Part shown: positions 13,453 to 25,713 of the stretch, piece after piece | Position numbering within the stretch: the first letter of the stretch is position 1 | Layout: each line of letters starts with the position of its first letter | Source of the DNA: Glandiceps talaboti | Taxonomy: Eukaryota; Hemichordata; Enteropneusta; Spengelidae | Assembly: GCF_964340395.1 (NCBI RefSeq) | Contig: NC_135562.1 | Span: 5,690,134 to 5,732,633 of the forward strand | DNA length: 42,500 nucleotides | Direction of reading: 5' to 3' | Program-made: the position numbers and the translations under genes | Notes under the pieces: model-generated | Database searches by the model: none | Told to the model about the DNA's origin: nothing | Seen by the model: the letters and a program-made list of their open reading frames with translations, nothing else

Positions 13453-14106
13453 TGAACAATAATAATCCTCGTTTTGTCCCAAGGAAGGCAACTTTGACAG
13501 TCACATAGTTAATGAAAAGTAAGCAGCTGGGTCGTTTTTCAACGAATGTTATGCTATAATTAGTTTCTTCTAGTATTTTACAACGTTTTCTTTATCAAAT
13601 ATAATACAATACATGAGGTACTTGGCCAGCTCTGGTACTTCATATAATTAGTTGTAAACATTTTTCCCATTAGTCTAACACACACAAATTAGCAATACCA
13701 GTGTTATACCACATGAAATTTAATCAATTGTGCAAAGTAACATAGTAACGATCCAGTAGGTAAACGCCCTCGCACTAGTTCCTGCGATGAAATCAAAGCT
13801 TTGCTCGGGGCCGGGGCCTCGCTGCACTACTCACGATCGAAACACCAGCATCAAGGATCTAGTAAATAGCTTCGTGATTTAATTAAGCCGTGACTAGGTA
13901 CATGCACGTCGCTAGGTTACCGTCAAAATATTTTCTATCCCGAGTTCACATAAAAAACGAAGAACGAACACAAATGTTATTAGAGGGCCATGGATAGAAA
14001 TATACATTTTGATTAGCGAATGAAACGATAAGTAAGCTTATTATTAATTCATACCACTCTTGTGAGAATGATTATTTGGTACAGCCCATTTCAAGTCACC
14101 ATTCAC

Positions 14107-14400
14107 CTGCTCTGTTTGATCATACAACAGCGAAGAAACAGTAAGAAACTGCATATTCTACACTAAGATAACAATGTTGCAACTTCTTGCTACATTGTGT
14201 CTATGATGATTTAGAAATAATTGAAATGTCCTGACTAGACACTAACATGCAGGCGCCAATGTTGTTATGTCTGTATTTGATGTCTCCATGTATATCATGG
14301 TAACACGTTCATTTCAATTTGACATAATGTCGCAAGAAACTGTATTCTTTCAATCTTGCTATCGTAAAGTATAACATTTGCAGTTTATCAAACAGAGCCG
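14107..14400. mobile_element. Foldback MITE family 2, copy 1
   Basis: Terminal repeats read GCTCTGTTTGATCATACAAC at the left and, reversed, GGCTCTGTTTGATAAACTGC at the right. Further inverted matches lie inside. The centre, near 14252-14315, carries a motif shared with 27752 and 34865 (GATGTCT repeated around TTGATGTCT). No target duplication is obvious. Confidence 0.65.
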
Positions 14401-14984
14401 GTGTACAGTAACTTGAAACGACCAGTGTAATACTCACTGTGGTAATACTGATGAGGGCGCCTTGCTTACTAGTATTTGCGCACTGCTCCGTTTTACAGGG
14501 TTTTTATGATATAAAATATATGTCACTGTAACCTGCCAACCAAGGTGTTACTGAACTCTCAAATGTAGACGACTTTGAAAGTACATCCCTTGATCATGAT
14601 CCAGAGGGAAGAGATCGTTGTGTGCGCTATTTCTGATGAAAGGTAGCATATCACACGATGACTGGTTATTTTACCATCAGCTCATGATTGCATCACAGTA
14701 TAGTTTTAATTTGAAGTCGGTCAAAATATGAACTATGCACATTTGGCATTCTAATGGTAACATTTTAAATGACAGTGCTATGATTTAAAAAAAAATTGAT
14801 CGACCGGATGTTTTCATTTCTTTTCACTTTGAAGCTTGGGCGAATAATAGAGAGCTAGGCTAGTGGATGTTTTCTGTAGATTTTTATCATTAGATGGAAT
14901 ACGTGGTTGCAATAAAAGGGTCGATTTTTCTGTGATAACACATTTGCATCAATTCCAACACGTTATGGACAAATGTTAGTGACA

Positions 14985-15145
14985 GTGTGTTGTGTTGTGT
15001 TGTGTTGTGTTGTGTTGTGCTGTGCTGTGCTGTGTTGTGCAGTGCAGTGTAGTGATGTGCTTTGCAATGCTGTGCAGTGCTGTGCAGTGCAGTACAGTGC
15101 AGTACTGTACTATGTTGTGTTGTGAATGTGCTGTGCTGTGTATTC
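14985..15145. repeat. TGTGY pentanucleotide array
   Basis: TGTGT and TGTGC units grade into imperfect TGCAG pentamers. Confidence 0.9.
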
Positions 15146-15493
15146 GAGGTGAATTCAGGTATTCATTTTTGTTTATATTATATTATACATCCCATAATCC
15201 TGCTTGGGTCTTTCCTACCACGAGCATGCGCAGCTCTTCTCTGGTACTCAAGAGTAATTGCACTTTCCCCATGATACTTGGCCAAATTACCCAATTAAAG
15301 AACGTCGACTTCAATAAGGCTATAGGACGACAGACTGTGTCTAGCAAATGATTTATTGCGTCACAGATCAATTATTTAATAGAAGAATACCTAATCGAGC
15401 CAATTTATCATGACTACATATACGTCTTCATCTATCAATTACATGAACCGACACCGATTATATTTTGAGCACTGTCTGCAACTTCCTCCATAT

Positions 15494-15870
15494 TAGGCCT
15501 AATAAAAAAAATTGTTTGGTTCCGGTTACCCGACCCCTACCTAGTTTTTCACGCCGACCCTAAACTCCTTTTTTACGTATTCGAGAAAAAAAATAAAATC
15601 GTGAAAATCGTGAAGTCTCGCAAGAAATAGTGGATGCGGAAATTGAAATCAGCTTAAGAAGACAATATAAAACTGTTCTTCCAATCTGTAATGGCTGTAC
15701 ATCTGATGAGAAGAAATCAATAACACGTACAGAGACCATATGGAAAGAACGGAAAACATAACTATTAAACTGAGCTAGACACTTTTTTATATAAAATAAA
15801 AAATCTACCTACCCCACCTATCCTATAATTGAATGTAATCGGAACCACACAATATTTTTTTTACGCCTTA
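15494..15870 (+). mobile_element. MITE family 1 (GGTTCCGGTTAC), copy 1
   Basis: The left end has TTAGGCCTAATAAA then TTGTTTGGTTCCGGTTACCC; the right end reversed has TAAGGCGTAAAAAA then TTGTGTGGTTCCGATTAC. These are matching terminal inverted repeats of about 40 bp. There is no coding capacity. The same body occurs at 20755, at 38236 and, diverged and reversed, at 22831. Confidence 0.75.
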
Positions 15871-16891
15871 GAAAAGAAATTCAGACATCAATTCCTACAT
15901 CAATTGTTTCTGACTGGTTATAATTTGTCAGCGGCAGACATCGTTTAGAAGACCCACTGAATACGTGCAACCATGTGCAATTTCGTTGAGAAGCACTCGT
16001 TTCAAATTTCTCGCGAAGATCGAATGACGCGTACGGTTTTCTTACGTCGCGTCGTCAACGGATCCGACATAACCATAAGAAAAGAGGGAACGACAATTTC
16101 ACTCTCGATGTCATTAAGCATCAACGTACAGGGGTGATAGATGCAAAAACTTGACCCCGTTTGCGGGATTTCTTGTTTCAAAGGGCGTGTAGACAATTTA
16201 CTGACAAAAAAAACGACCGTGGCGGTGTCCGTTTTGAATGCGACCGTAAACCTGTCGAAAATATATATTTTAAATATCATGATATCCGATACAAACGTAT
16301 TGCTCCATAATATCATCACCACCCGTCAAATTCTCCAGTCTCTTCCTGAGTGTTCAAATTTTCTACCCTAACGAGAATGTATTATAAATTTAAACGCAAC
16401 TTGATGCATAATGTATTTGACACGAAATCCCCTGAGAGCAGAGAGCATGAGAGAACCTATTTTATTCAATCCAGGTAATATCCCGGTAGATCAACGATAT
16501 TGTCAGAATCATTGAGAGTTCGATATCCATCGGTACACTCGGTATCATAGTACTCAATCAACAGTAAACGTGACTGGAAAGAATTCTGATCGTCTAATGT
16601 TTTGGCATTTGATGGTTATCGACTGTGATTGTGTTCAATATTGTCTCGTGAAGCCTTCTGTTTTTGAAGAAGGCTAGTTCAGATCTAGAGTACTACTGTA
16701 ACATATACTTCTAATATAGTACATAGTTGGTCAGGCAATGTATAGCCTACACTTTGACTAAGTAAATATAGATTTTAATAATAGCTCAAGAGCAATACAA
16801 AGAAGGTGGGAGACTGCACGTGATCATGAGGATAGAAAGAAAACGGAAGAGATAATGAGAGAACAGTACTAGCTATCGTCACAAAGAGAAA

Positions 16892-17129
16892 CAGACCAGA
16901 CAGACAGACAGACAGACAGACAGACATACATACATACATACATACATACATACATACATACATACATACATACATACATACATACATACATACATACATA
17001 ATATATACATACGTACGTACGTGCGTGCGTGCGTGCGTGCGTGTGTGCGTGCGTGCGTGCATGCATGCATGCCATGCAGACAGGCAGGCAGGCAGGCAGA
17101 CAGACAGACAGACAGACAGACAGACAGGT
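16892..17129. repeat. Composite tetranucleotide array CAGA-CATA-CGTA-CGTG-CATG-CAGG-CAGA
   Basis: Successive blocks of 4-bp units, each differing from the next by one base, start and end with CAGA. See findings. Confidence 0.9.
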
Positions 17130-17194
17130 AGAGTGGGTATGATTGGAGACAAATGAGCGAAAGGAGATTAGAGTGGAGCGCGCTAGTATATATA

Positions 17195-17238
17195 TTTGTG
17201 TGTGTGTGTGTGTCTGTGTGTGTGTGTGTCTGTCTGTC

Positions 17239-17274
<36 letters not shown>

Positions 17275-17284
17275 TGTGTGTGTT
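17195..17284. repeat. (TG)n with TCTG block
   Basis: Alternating TG runs around a short TCTG block; Z-DNA-prone sequence. Confidence 0.9.
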
Positions 17285-18243
17285 CCATTCTGTGTATGAA
17301 TATGGTAATTTGTAAACAAAAAACTAACCATTATTTAGGTACTCAGTGTTTCACCGTGGTTCATGGTTAAAACATGTGGGTTTATCGTAACTAATGATTG
17401 GACGTCTAAAGTGCGATTTAAAGTGTCCTTGACTGTTCATCCACTACGAAATCAAATTTACAGTGACGACGGTTTGACGTTTCCTGAACAAGTTCCAGTC
17501 TGTTATGTCGCAATCAAGCTGCTCAAACCATGAGTTGACTAATAAATCTGATGTGATCCCTCTATTACGGGTAAATGTGAATTAAAGAGAGAAGACTTCC
17601 CGACCATTAGTCGTCTTGCCACTGAGCACTCCATCCTTTCCAAGGTCAATTAAATTCCATGGAGATACGTTGATCTTATTTGTCACGCCACTTTCATTGG
17701 CCTCCGCCGGGAATTTATTCACCGTCCTCCGTGGTTCCTGTTGTAGTATACTCCGTAGCTTGGATACGTTTTCTGCATGACCAATTCGAATGTCGTCTCT
17801 GTATATATACGCGGCTTTGTTGTTTCACTCAACAACCGTTTTGCATTCAATGATTCAATGATGTCAATATTAAAAGTCAGTGATATTTTACTGACTCTGT
17901 GGACGACAGATTGTACATACAGATATAAATCCTCACATCTTAGTCGTTAAATCCAGAAACACAATAGTACTGAAAACATTGAAGTCTGTAGCCCTTCACT
18001 ACAAGCACAGACAACTTATAAGGATATTCCGAGTCTGCGTGCCACTACAAGGCGGACGACCCGCTCTTTTTTCTTCTTCCAAATATCTGAAATATTCATT
18101 TTTGTTAATTTTACATGTTAGTATTAGAACATTCCACAATTTTGTACTAAATCAATAAACCCGGTTTACTTCAATCATGAGTTCATTCTTATGATAAAAC
18201 TGAGACTGGTGAGACAGAATTAATGTTTTTGTCGACCGATATT

Positions 18244-18415
18244 TTTGGCGGGAAAAAATACAGAGAGAAAACAAATTCGATAGATTAAATTGTAATTTAC
18301 TCATATTCAAACTTTGTATTTTGATCAAATAAAATGACCAAATATGGTAATCTCTAGCGTCAGTGCAAACAAACTTAAATGTTAGTATATTTGATGTACT
18401 AATTTTGGCGGGAAA
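18244..18415 (+). promoter_or_regulatory. Pair of E2F-type sites TTTGGCGGGAAA
   Basis: Two exact copies of TTTGGCGGGAAA occur in the same orientation at 18244-18255 and 18404-18415. This is the high-affinity E2F/DP site typical of cell-cycle promoters. They stand just upstream of a CpG-richer stretch (about 18,420-18,600) that contains an ATG at 18454 opening a 58-codon frame on the + strand, and a 110-codon frame on the minus strand (18484-18152). Neither frame has a recognisable domain, so any gene driven from here is unidentified. Confidence 0.35.
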
Positions 18416-19390
18416 AGCTTTGAAGACGTAACAATAGTTGCAAGCTTCACAACAATGTCGCCATCTACCGAATTTAGACGACATGGTATAAAATCACACG
18501 AAAAATTATCATCCGAACCTCTCCACGGACATGGATATTGCTCGCGTATACAGATAGTTCGACGATTTGTGGTTGCGGCGGGGGATTATTGGAAAATAAA
18601 TCGTTCATTCGTACCATGTTTGAAATCCTGATAGTAGATGTATGCGTACATCACAGAATTTGAAAGTCATCATTAATTAAAGAATTAAGTTATCATTAAC
18701 TGAATGATTTCATCTGACATCCCTGTATTTAAAATACACCTGTCTTTAAATCATGTATTTAACTAGGTATTAACACAACCTTAATAGATAAACCATTTAC
18801 AGTTGCAATTCTAAAAAATATACCCAATCTGATTAAATTCTGATGTGGTGGAAACGTATAGGTGTCTTATACCTTACCTCTATTTCCATCGTTTTGTGTC
18901 GTTTGTTTTGTTCCGGGTGGGAAGGTGGAGATCGTACACTGTGAATAGTATTGCTTTACCTGTGGGTAAACATATTTTTTGTAGCTGTATACATGATAAA
19001 TCAAATGAACTTGATTTTGGGTCCGCATCCAAAAATCAGTCCCTTCAACGGCGATCATTTATGTACTACTTATGGATAATATTGATCACTGATTATTGAC
19101 CAATAGTTAACATTTATACTGTCTTTTTTCATAAGTAATTGACCAATTTTTAGTGAGTATATCTTTGGTTATTTGATGAAAAAATGTCCGAGTTGCCGGC
19201 AGCTAGTGCATTACGCAGATCTCCCGGATGCAGGACTTTCTGTCATTCATTGGAGAAAAACAACACAACCAAACTCAGGATGACATAATCACTTCTCCTT
19301 TTCCTGTTTAACAGGTCGTCGGCACTTCAAAGAGTTAGAGGGCGAGTAATAAATGATGGCCACATTGTATACTGAGATGGTCATTTCTGG

Positions 19391-19469
19391 TGAGTCACAA
19401 CATTATATTATTAAAAAATAAATCCCAAATGTTGACGTCAGGGGGCACGTGTACTAAGGGCTGACGTCA
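19391..19469. promoter_or_regulatory. AP-1 / CRE / E-box / CRE cluster upstream of gene B
   Basis: Within 79 bp there is an AP-1 site TGAGTCA (19391-19397), a palindromic CRE TGACGTCA (19433-19440), an E-box CACGTG (19446-19451) and a second palindromic CRE (19462-19469). CREs bind CREB/ATF factors, which respond to cAMP and calcium. The cluster lies 2.4 kb before the gene B start and is a candidate distal enhancer. Confidence 0.45.
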
Positions 19470-19971
19470 TGAATCTCGCTCGAGACAAGTAAACAAGTTG
19501 ACTCTGAGATCAGTCATTTAATTTCATGTTCATCATTTTCATAATTTCACCATTTTCATCGATCAGCCAGAGCATATATTTCTGCTGAAGCACCTCTTGG
19601 CGGGTACGTTTTGAAAGGTGCCGTAAAGGGGCTTGTTAACGTTGTTTACGACGTTGAATTTCATGTACAACTACGAACCAAGTGTCTCCTTTTTGATGGG
19701 ATCATAAAATCCCAAACTTCAGCTGAGGAGTCTTGTCAGCATCGTCTGATTATGTTTCTCAAAGTTAAAAGTAAAAAAACCCACTGCAACAAGATGCCGT
19801 TCATGGTTCAATCAGAGTTAATTAAGATAATTGATACTTTTAATTAAAAACTAATAAACGTTCATGCAATTAGTGATATACATATGATTGATTGATGTGA
19901 TTGATGTTTTTCATCGTTTAACTTTGATGTTATTTTGGTTAACTGTGTCGCCCTAGCTCTGTCTGACTGTC

Positions 19972-20112
19972 TCTGTTTCTGTCTCTCTCTGTCACCGCCT
20001 GGCTCTCTCAGTCTCTCTCAGTCGCTGTCTCCCTCTGCCTCTGTCTGTTTGTCGACATCTGTTGTTGTTTCTTTCTCCCCTCTCTGTCTCTGTCTCTGTC
20101 TCTGTCTCTGTC

Positions 20113-20149
<37 letters not shown>

Positions 20150-20164
20150 GTCTCTGTCTCTCTC

Positions 20165-20251
<87 letters not shown>

Positions 20252-20252
20252 C
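19972..20252. repeat. (TCTG)/(TC)n ending in (TA)n
   Basis: Imperfect TC and TCTG units become pure TC at about 20160-20228 and then TA. Confidence 0.9.
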
Positions 20253-20480
20253 CCCTGCCCCTCTCTCTATTACCTCCCAGTTTTGAGTATCTCTTTCTTA
20301 GCAAACATTTACTTGTAAACATCAGAAGTATGAGGAACCCACCATTCTTTAAATATGAAATTTATACATATATCATTATAGTCATAAACTATTAAACTGT
20401 GAGAAAAAAAAACATGCTGTAGTTTAAAACTGAATCCACCATACGTGTATATGCATGTATATATAACCTAACTTCGAGAA

Positions 20481-20497
20481 GGGGGGGGGGGGGGGGG
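20481..20497 (+). repeat. G17 homopolymer
   Basis: Seventeen consecutive G residues in AT-rich surroundings. Similar runs occur at 22706-22720, 23732-23745, 37114-37123 and 37185-37196, and C runs at 6253, 13311 and 34320. Confidence 0.95.
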
Positions 20498-20754
20498 TCA
20501 TTGCAAGTCGTGCATTATTTTCATAAAACTGATGAAAATAATGAAAATAAACACATTTTTTGCATACAGCAGTGACATAACTTCATGGAAATAAAATGTG
20601 ATACTAAAAATATGTATCTTGCTTATATAAGAAAAATTGATATTTCGACATCATTTTATTTTTACAAAATTTTACTCTTCATCCGGGGACTTAATCTATG
20701 CCCAATGTGGACAAGGCGTCTGTCACAGCTCGTGGAAACTTTCATCATCTGTAG

Positions 20755-21150
20755 TAAGGCATAAAAAAATAATTGTTTGGTTCCGGTTACCCGACCCCAC
20801 CCAGGTTTTCATTGCCGACCCTAAATTATTTTTTTACTTATTCGAGAAAAAAAAAATAAAATCGCAAAAATTGTGAAGTCTCACGCGAAATAGTGGACGC
20901 GGAAACTGACATCAACTTAAAATGACAAAATAAAAGTGTTCTTCCAATCTACATGATCTACCGTAGATCTATAATGGCTGTACATCTGATAGGAAGAAAC
21001 AACACAGAGACCATTTGGAAAACAATGGAAAACCTGAACTAGACACTCAAACAGAAAAAAATATAATAAAATAAAATAAAAAATCTACCTACCCCATCTA
21101 TTCTAAAATTGAGGGTAATCAGAACCACACATTTTTTTATTAGGGCCTAA
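20755..21150 (+). mobile_element. MITE family 1, copy 2
   Basis: Left end TAAGGCATAAAAAAATAATT then GTTTGGTTCCGGTTACCC; right end reversed TTAGGCCCTAATAAAAAAA then GTGTGGTTCTGATTACCC. At about 396 bp it is the longest copy and includes a short segment (CTACCGTAGATC) absent from copy 1. Confidence 0.75.
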
Positions 21151-21700
21151 TAATATAATATTCAAAGCTCGGTTTGCCATGAATACCCTTGACCCTCAGT
21201 GGCCAACGTGTGTATCAATTTAAATAGAGATTGTATACTCAAGGTAATGTGTATAATTTGCATATTAACCTCGCCTTGAGGCCCGGCCAACAGCTAGGGT
21301 TTCAAAGCAGTTTGCGTCACATGGGAAGCAAAAGATGGAAAAACGCGTGGTCAGCGGGAAATTTTAGTAGGAAATTTATGGAGATTATATTTTTATAGTG
21401 CGTGCATGATTAATAATAAAGCCGGTATAATCTCGTTATTTTATGTAAACAATGTTTATTCTCGTTAATTTCAAGAGTTCACATGGAGGTGGCATAATTC
21501 AAGTAGAAAGTTGATCACGTGATTGTAGCTTTTGTCATAAGCTGAAAAGATATCAACACGTGGGAATCATGGATGCCATAATTAAATGAGATTATGTAAT
21601 CGTCATCCACACGCAAACACAGCCTTTTTTGTTACATCATGGACGCGTACACTTCACCGTTCCCCGTCAAATGTTAGGAATCACCATGTAAAGAAGGGTA

Positions 21701-21747
21701 TGACGTCACCAAGATGACGTCGGTGTTATGACTTCCGTGGACACGTG
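21701..21747. promoter_or_regulatory. CRE pair plus E-box proximal to gene B
   Basis: TGACGTCA at 21701-21708, a one-base variant TGACGTCG at 21715-21722 and CACGTG at 21742-21747 sit 150-195 bp before the gene B start codon. The arrangement repeats the CRE plus E-box pairing seen at 19433-19469 and suggests CREB/ATF control of a calcium-sensor gene. The transcription start is not known. Confidence 0.45.
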
Positions 21748-21894
21748 GTGGCGCGCGTAAATGGAATAACAATAGCTCGTTACAGTATTGCCACTAAAAT
21801 CAACGTAACTGTTCTCCGTTCTGTGGATGTCGTACTGTACGTACGTACGTTGCGTAGGGAAGTGTTTTACATCGTTGAAGCTTCGTACAGGGTT

Positions 21895-21931
21895 ATGGGG
21901 TGCACTTCGAGTACGAACAACAACCAAAGAC
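21895..21931 (+). CDS. Gene B exon 1: MGCTSS acylation anchor
   Basis: This first coding exon encodes MGCTSSTNNNQR plus one base and ends at donor GTGAGT (21932). Gly2 and Ser6 fit N-myristoylation, and Cys3 fits palmitoylation. The size (37 nt), the phase-1 end and the residue pattern match exon 1 of genes A and C, which is the main reason for calling it. As in gene A, the frame is open upstream, here to an ATG at 21745, so a 50-residue extension cannot be ruled out from this exon alone. A run of Asn follows the anchor. The next exon with a matching acceptor and phase is at 29247. Confidence 0.78.
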
Positions 21932-22830
21932 GTGAGTTTACCTTTATCTTTATTTCTAAGTATACTATATAAGTTCGGTAGATGTGTAGATTTTCGACTC
22001 CACACATACAATCAACATTTACTGTTCGTGTGCGTGGGTCCATACATCTGTCACGTCTGGTCGAGACTCATGTACATCTATTCTGGTTATTAAATATCAG
22101 CGCCGAGTAAAATATTTCTACATTGATTGGTTTTTGTTTTAGTTCACACTTACTAGATGAATGATTATTTCCCATGATAGTTATTTAGCTACGACTCACA
22201 TTTATCTCGGATGTCGGTGAATACATGGGTCTTCGGTGTATCTATTTGTATCGTTAGTAAAGTCAATATTTAATTTGGTATACCTACATTCAAATAGCGA
22301 TCATATTAGCGTAGAGTCCAAATCAGAGATCTTATGGGGTCCACTATTAGCCACTAATACATTTTTGTATCAATTTTTAGATTATATAATTTGCAAACGT
22401 ATTGTTCGTATTGTGATCTAATAATAACTCCAAAGTTTGATTTTGAAATGATAATTACCTGCCAGCCTGGGTGGTCGCTGTTTATTCATAATAAGTAAAT
22501 ATTTCATGTGCGAAAAATTTGAATTTAGACTTAGTTTCCATTATGGGTGAGTGTGCTAGAAAGATATAATATGTTGACAAAATCAGGTATTTTAATTTGC
22601 TATAACCCGATATCTCATTTGAAAGCAATGATGCGTTACATAATTCGTAATTAACTCACTTGAAACATCAGTTATCTTTGATTGGCAATTTGCATTATCA
22701 TCATTGGGGGGGGGGGGGGGTTAGTGGATCAAAAAATTCATCCGAGAATTTCAAAACGATCTGAAATGTTTAGATAGTCGACACCATAAACATGAATAAT
22801 CCTCCGGTAGTATTTTACGGTAATGCAAAT

Positions 22831-23245
22831 TATAAAAAAAAAAAATGTTTGTTTCTGATAACATGACTTCAAAAAATAGGGTAAGTAGGTCAGAATATTT
22901 TTATTTTTTTTAATTACTTCGACCGCATGATAAGATACTCGTCGGTCACAAAAACTGTCGTGAGAGTTTGATGAGGTGTAAAAGAAGTAAAAATATAATA
23001 AGTAGTGTTATGTAGACTGTACTGTCATAGTCTAAAAAGGTCTGGGTTTTTTCTTGAATACGATTTTTAAAACTTGAGATAGTGACCACAGATGAGACAA
23101 AGGCATGAAGGTGTACATGGAAAAATAATAAATTGTTACCGTTTTACCTTTTTGCATGCATAAAGAAAGATCATAGTATTTATAAGCAGGGGGCTTAAAC
23201 TAGGGTCGGTCGGGTTATCACACACTCTTATTTTATTTGGCCTAA
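22831..23245 (-). mobile_element. MITE family 1, diverged reverse copy
   Basis: The left side (poly-A, then TTCTGATAAC, then TAGGGTAAGTAGGT and a T-rich run) matches the reversed right end of copies 1 and 2. The right side (AGGGTCGGTCGGGTTATC then TTGGCCTAAAC) matches their reversed left end. The middle is hardly alignable by eye. Confidence 0.5.
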
Positions 23246-23699
23246 ACTATTAATAGTGTATTAAACTGGTAAACCGTGGTCATGACTACAATCAGTGTTG
23301 CATAGCACTGGAATTAGTCACATAACTATCATGTGATATACCACGTGATGAAATGCGACCCGTGTTACATAATTCCGATTTTTATTGCTTGTATTTCCAA
23401 TATTACTAGATGATTCATGGATAATCTGGTATTCACATTTGAATACCGCAAGTTGAAATTTTAAGATTTTTTTTTTATTTACAAAAATACCTGTGCATAA
23501 AATAATGATATAATTTTAGTATCGACGCATGACTTTAACAGGAGTAGTTAGCACTCTTGATGGCTCACAAATGGGTTTGATTGACATTTTAGTACAAGTA
23601 TACTTAATGATCCAGTCCTGAAGGAGGAAGCCTGTAACATATTCTCTGGATCTATTAACTTCATATGATACATGCAAAATCGCTCTCAAGATCTAAGCC

Positions 23700-24477
23700 C
23701 GCCTTCAGTATTTACAAGGGCACGAGGGAATGGGGGGGGGGGGGGTTCACTTTTTAAATATCGGTTCTCAGGGGAGGGCCATATTTTAGAAAATGCAAAT
23801 TAGGAGAGGGTCACATTTTACTTCGCTTCATTGAATTGTCTAACATTGCATTATTTTAGTTTTCTGTCATCACATCGCTGCCACCAGTTCCAAATCGCAT
23901 TGCTGCCATTCGGTTTAGGGTTAGGGTTAGGGTTAGGTACCATGATATCAGCCTATATCAATCAAACTGTTGCTGACAACCATGTATTGAATTAATTTTG
24001 GTGTGAGGAGAGGAGTGGGTATCACATGTTTAAAACGGGAGCAGCTGGGTAAGAGACTATGGATAATATTTCGGAGATGTTGACCTCACTCCCGACAATG
24101 TCAGGAATGTATCAATCTAATCATTGGGAGTTGAATTGTGGCCTTCAGTTCAGCCAGATGAGAGCCATATAGGTATTTATTAATGCAGTGCATTCACACA
24201 TATCCACATGGCAGTGGTAATGGGAAATAACGAATGTTTTAAAACTTTTAACATGGTGGCAGCGGTGGGATTAAATCCTTACCATTAATTCTGGGACTCA
24301 TGTCCTTTTACATATCTGGCAGCATTTAACTCACCTTTCGAACTACTTTAATAGGAGGAAGGCCATGTTTTAGAGAGAGAAAGGTGGGGGTGGCACTTTT
24401 TACACGACACGAGTTTAGGGAGGGTAACAGTTTACACAGCAGCCCGAGCCTGATTCCCCTTGTAATTACTGAAGGCG
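23700..24477. mobile_element. 778-bp element with 21-bp terminal inverted repeats
   Basis: CCTTCAGTATTTACAAGGG near 23702 is mirrored at 24457-24477 with a single mismatch. The interior has subterminal G-rich segments of similar composition at both ends, no coding frame, and the TTAGGG tract at 23914. Target duplication is unclear. Confidence 0.55.
23914..23938 (+). repeat. Short interstitial TTAGGG tract
   Basis: Nearly four TTAGGG units, the telomeric hexamer of most metazoans, within the 778-bp inverted-repeat element. Confidence 0.85.
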
Positions 24478-25006
24478 TCCTAAACACAAAAGCACCACAT
24501 CCGATCAGCATACTATAACTGTGAAGACGATCATGAGTACCGTATTACCTTATCTTGTCACCATGGTTACTGTCACTGTCACCTCAATCATTTACATCAT
24601 TGGCGAATTGAACAACAAGCTAATAAGCAGTTATTTTAATGACAAAACGAAACCTACATTTGATGAGATGAGATGAGATGAAATCGGTGGCTTGGCGGAA
24701 ATCGCTGTCTGGAATTGAACAGAGCAAATAAAGTTTTTCCAAGAAATGCAATTATCAGCGACCAACCCTGTCCCAATGGTGTTCGACTAAATGCTTTTGG
24801 TTATGGATTATTGAATCGTTGTCATGGAAACTACAGTACGGTATCTTATAATACGACCGGCGTTCAGCTGACTTGCTCCAACCTAGCTAGATAAAGACTA
24901 CTTGATCTGCTATAGAGGTCGGTCAATGAGCTATTACCTTCAAGTTGATCTTCACCGTAACATCCGTAGAGTGAGATGTGGGGTTTCGTCACCCAATCAT
25001 AGACGT

Positions 25007-25095
<89 letters not shown>
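25007..25095. repeat. (AGT)n trinucleotide array
   Basis: About 29 units; the minus-strand polythreonine frame is an artefact. Confidence 0.95.
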
Positions 25096-25098
<3 letters not shown>

Positions 25099-25633
25099 TG
25101 TTTATTAGAGTGTGTATGTTTATGACGAAGGTAAAATAGCAATGAACGATTAGCCGACATCTACATCGGATTGTAATCAGGTTGTACTCAGCCCAAAGGG
25201 CTTACAAGTCACTACAATCAGCGTACAATATATTATAGGTAACGCTGTTGAAAGAAAAAAGCAGACTTCATCCATAACAACAGTAGAATACATAACTTGC
25301 ACAATGTGACATAATACATTAGGGTTGTACATACAGACGTTAACGTTGGAGAGAGTCTCCCAATTGACGCTTTTCATTTACTTTAAACGTCGGAATTGTC
25401 TATTTATAGTACAATTTACAAGTCATTTCGGCGGTATTATCATGATCCGATGAGAAAGGAAACACTGGCATTTCATATTTTGCTAAATCCGACCACAAGG
25501 GATTGTATACGTACTCAGATCAGTTTCAAAATCCTGACTAATAATCATAATCCGTTCCTAAGCCATTAGATGCAGTACGGAGGATTATACGACGTGTGAA
25601 TTCAGTAATTTCAAGAAATGTCATGACAGATTG

Positions 25634-25635
25634 GC

Positions 25636-25712
<77 letters not shown>
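25634..25712. repeat. (GATA)n microsatellite
   Basis: About nineteen GATA units. Confidence 0.95.

Positions 25713-25713
<1 letters not shown>

Noticed and set aside
13779-13840. GC-rich stretch GCTCGGGGCCGGGGCCTCGC resembling part of a tRNA or SINE head
   Set aside because: No A and B box pair and no cloverleaf could be drawn, so no RNA gene is called.
18152-18484. 110-codon minus-strand frame beside the E2F-type sites
   Set aside because: No domain recognised and low-complexity AT-rich composition. Kept only as context for the E2F finding.
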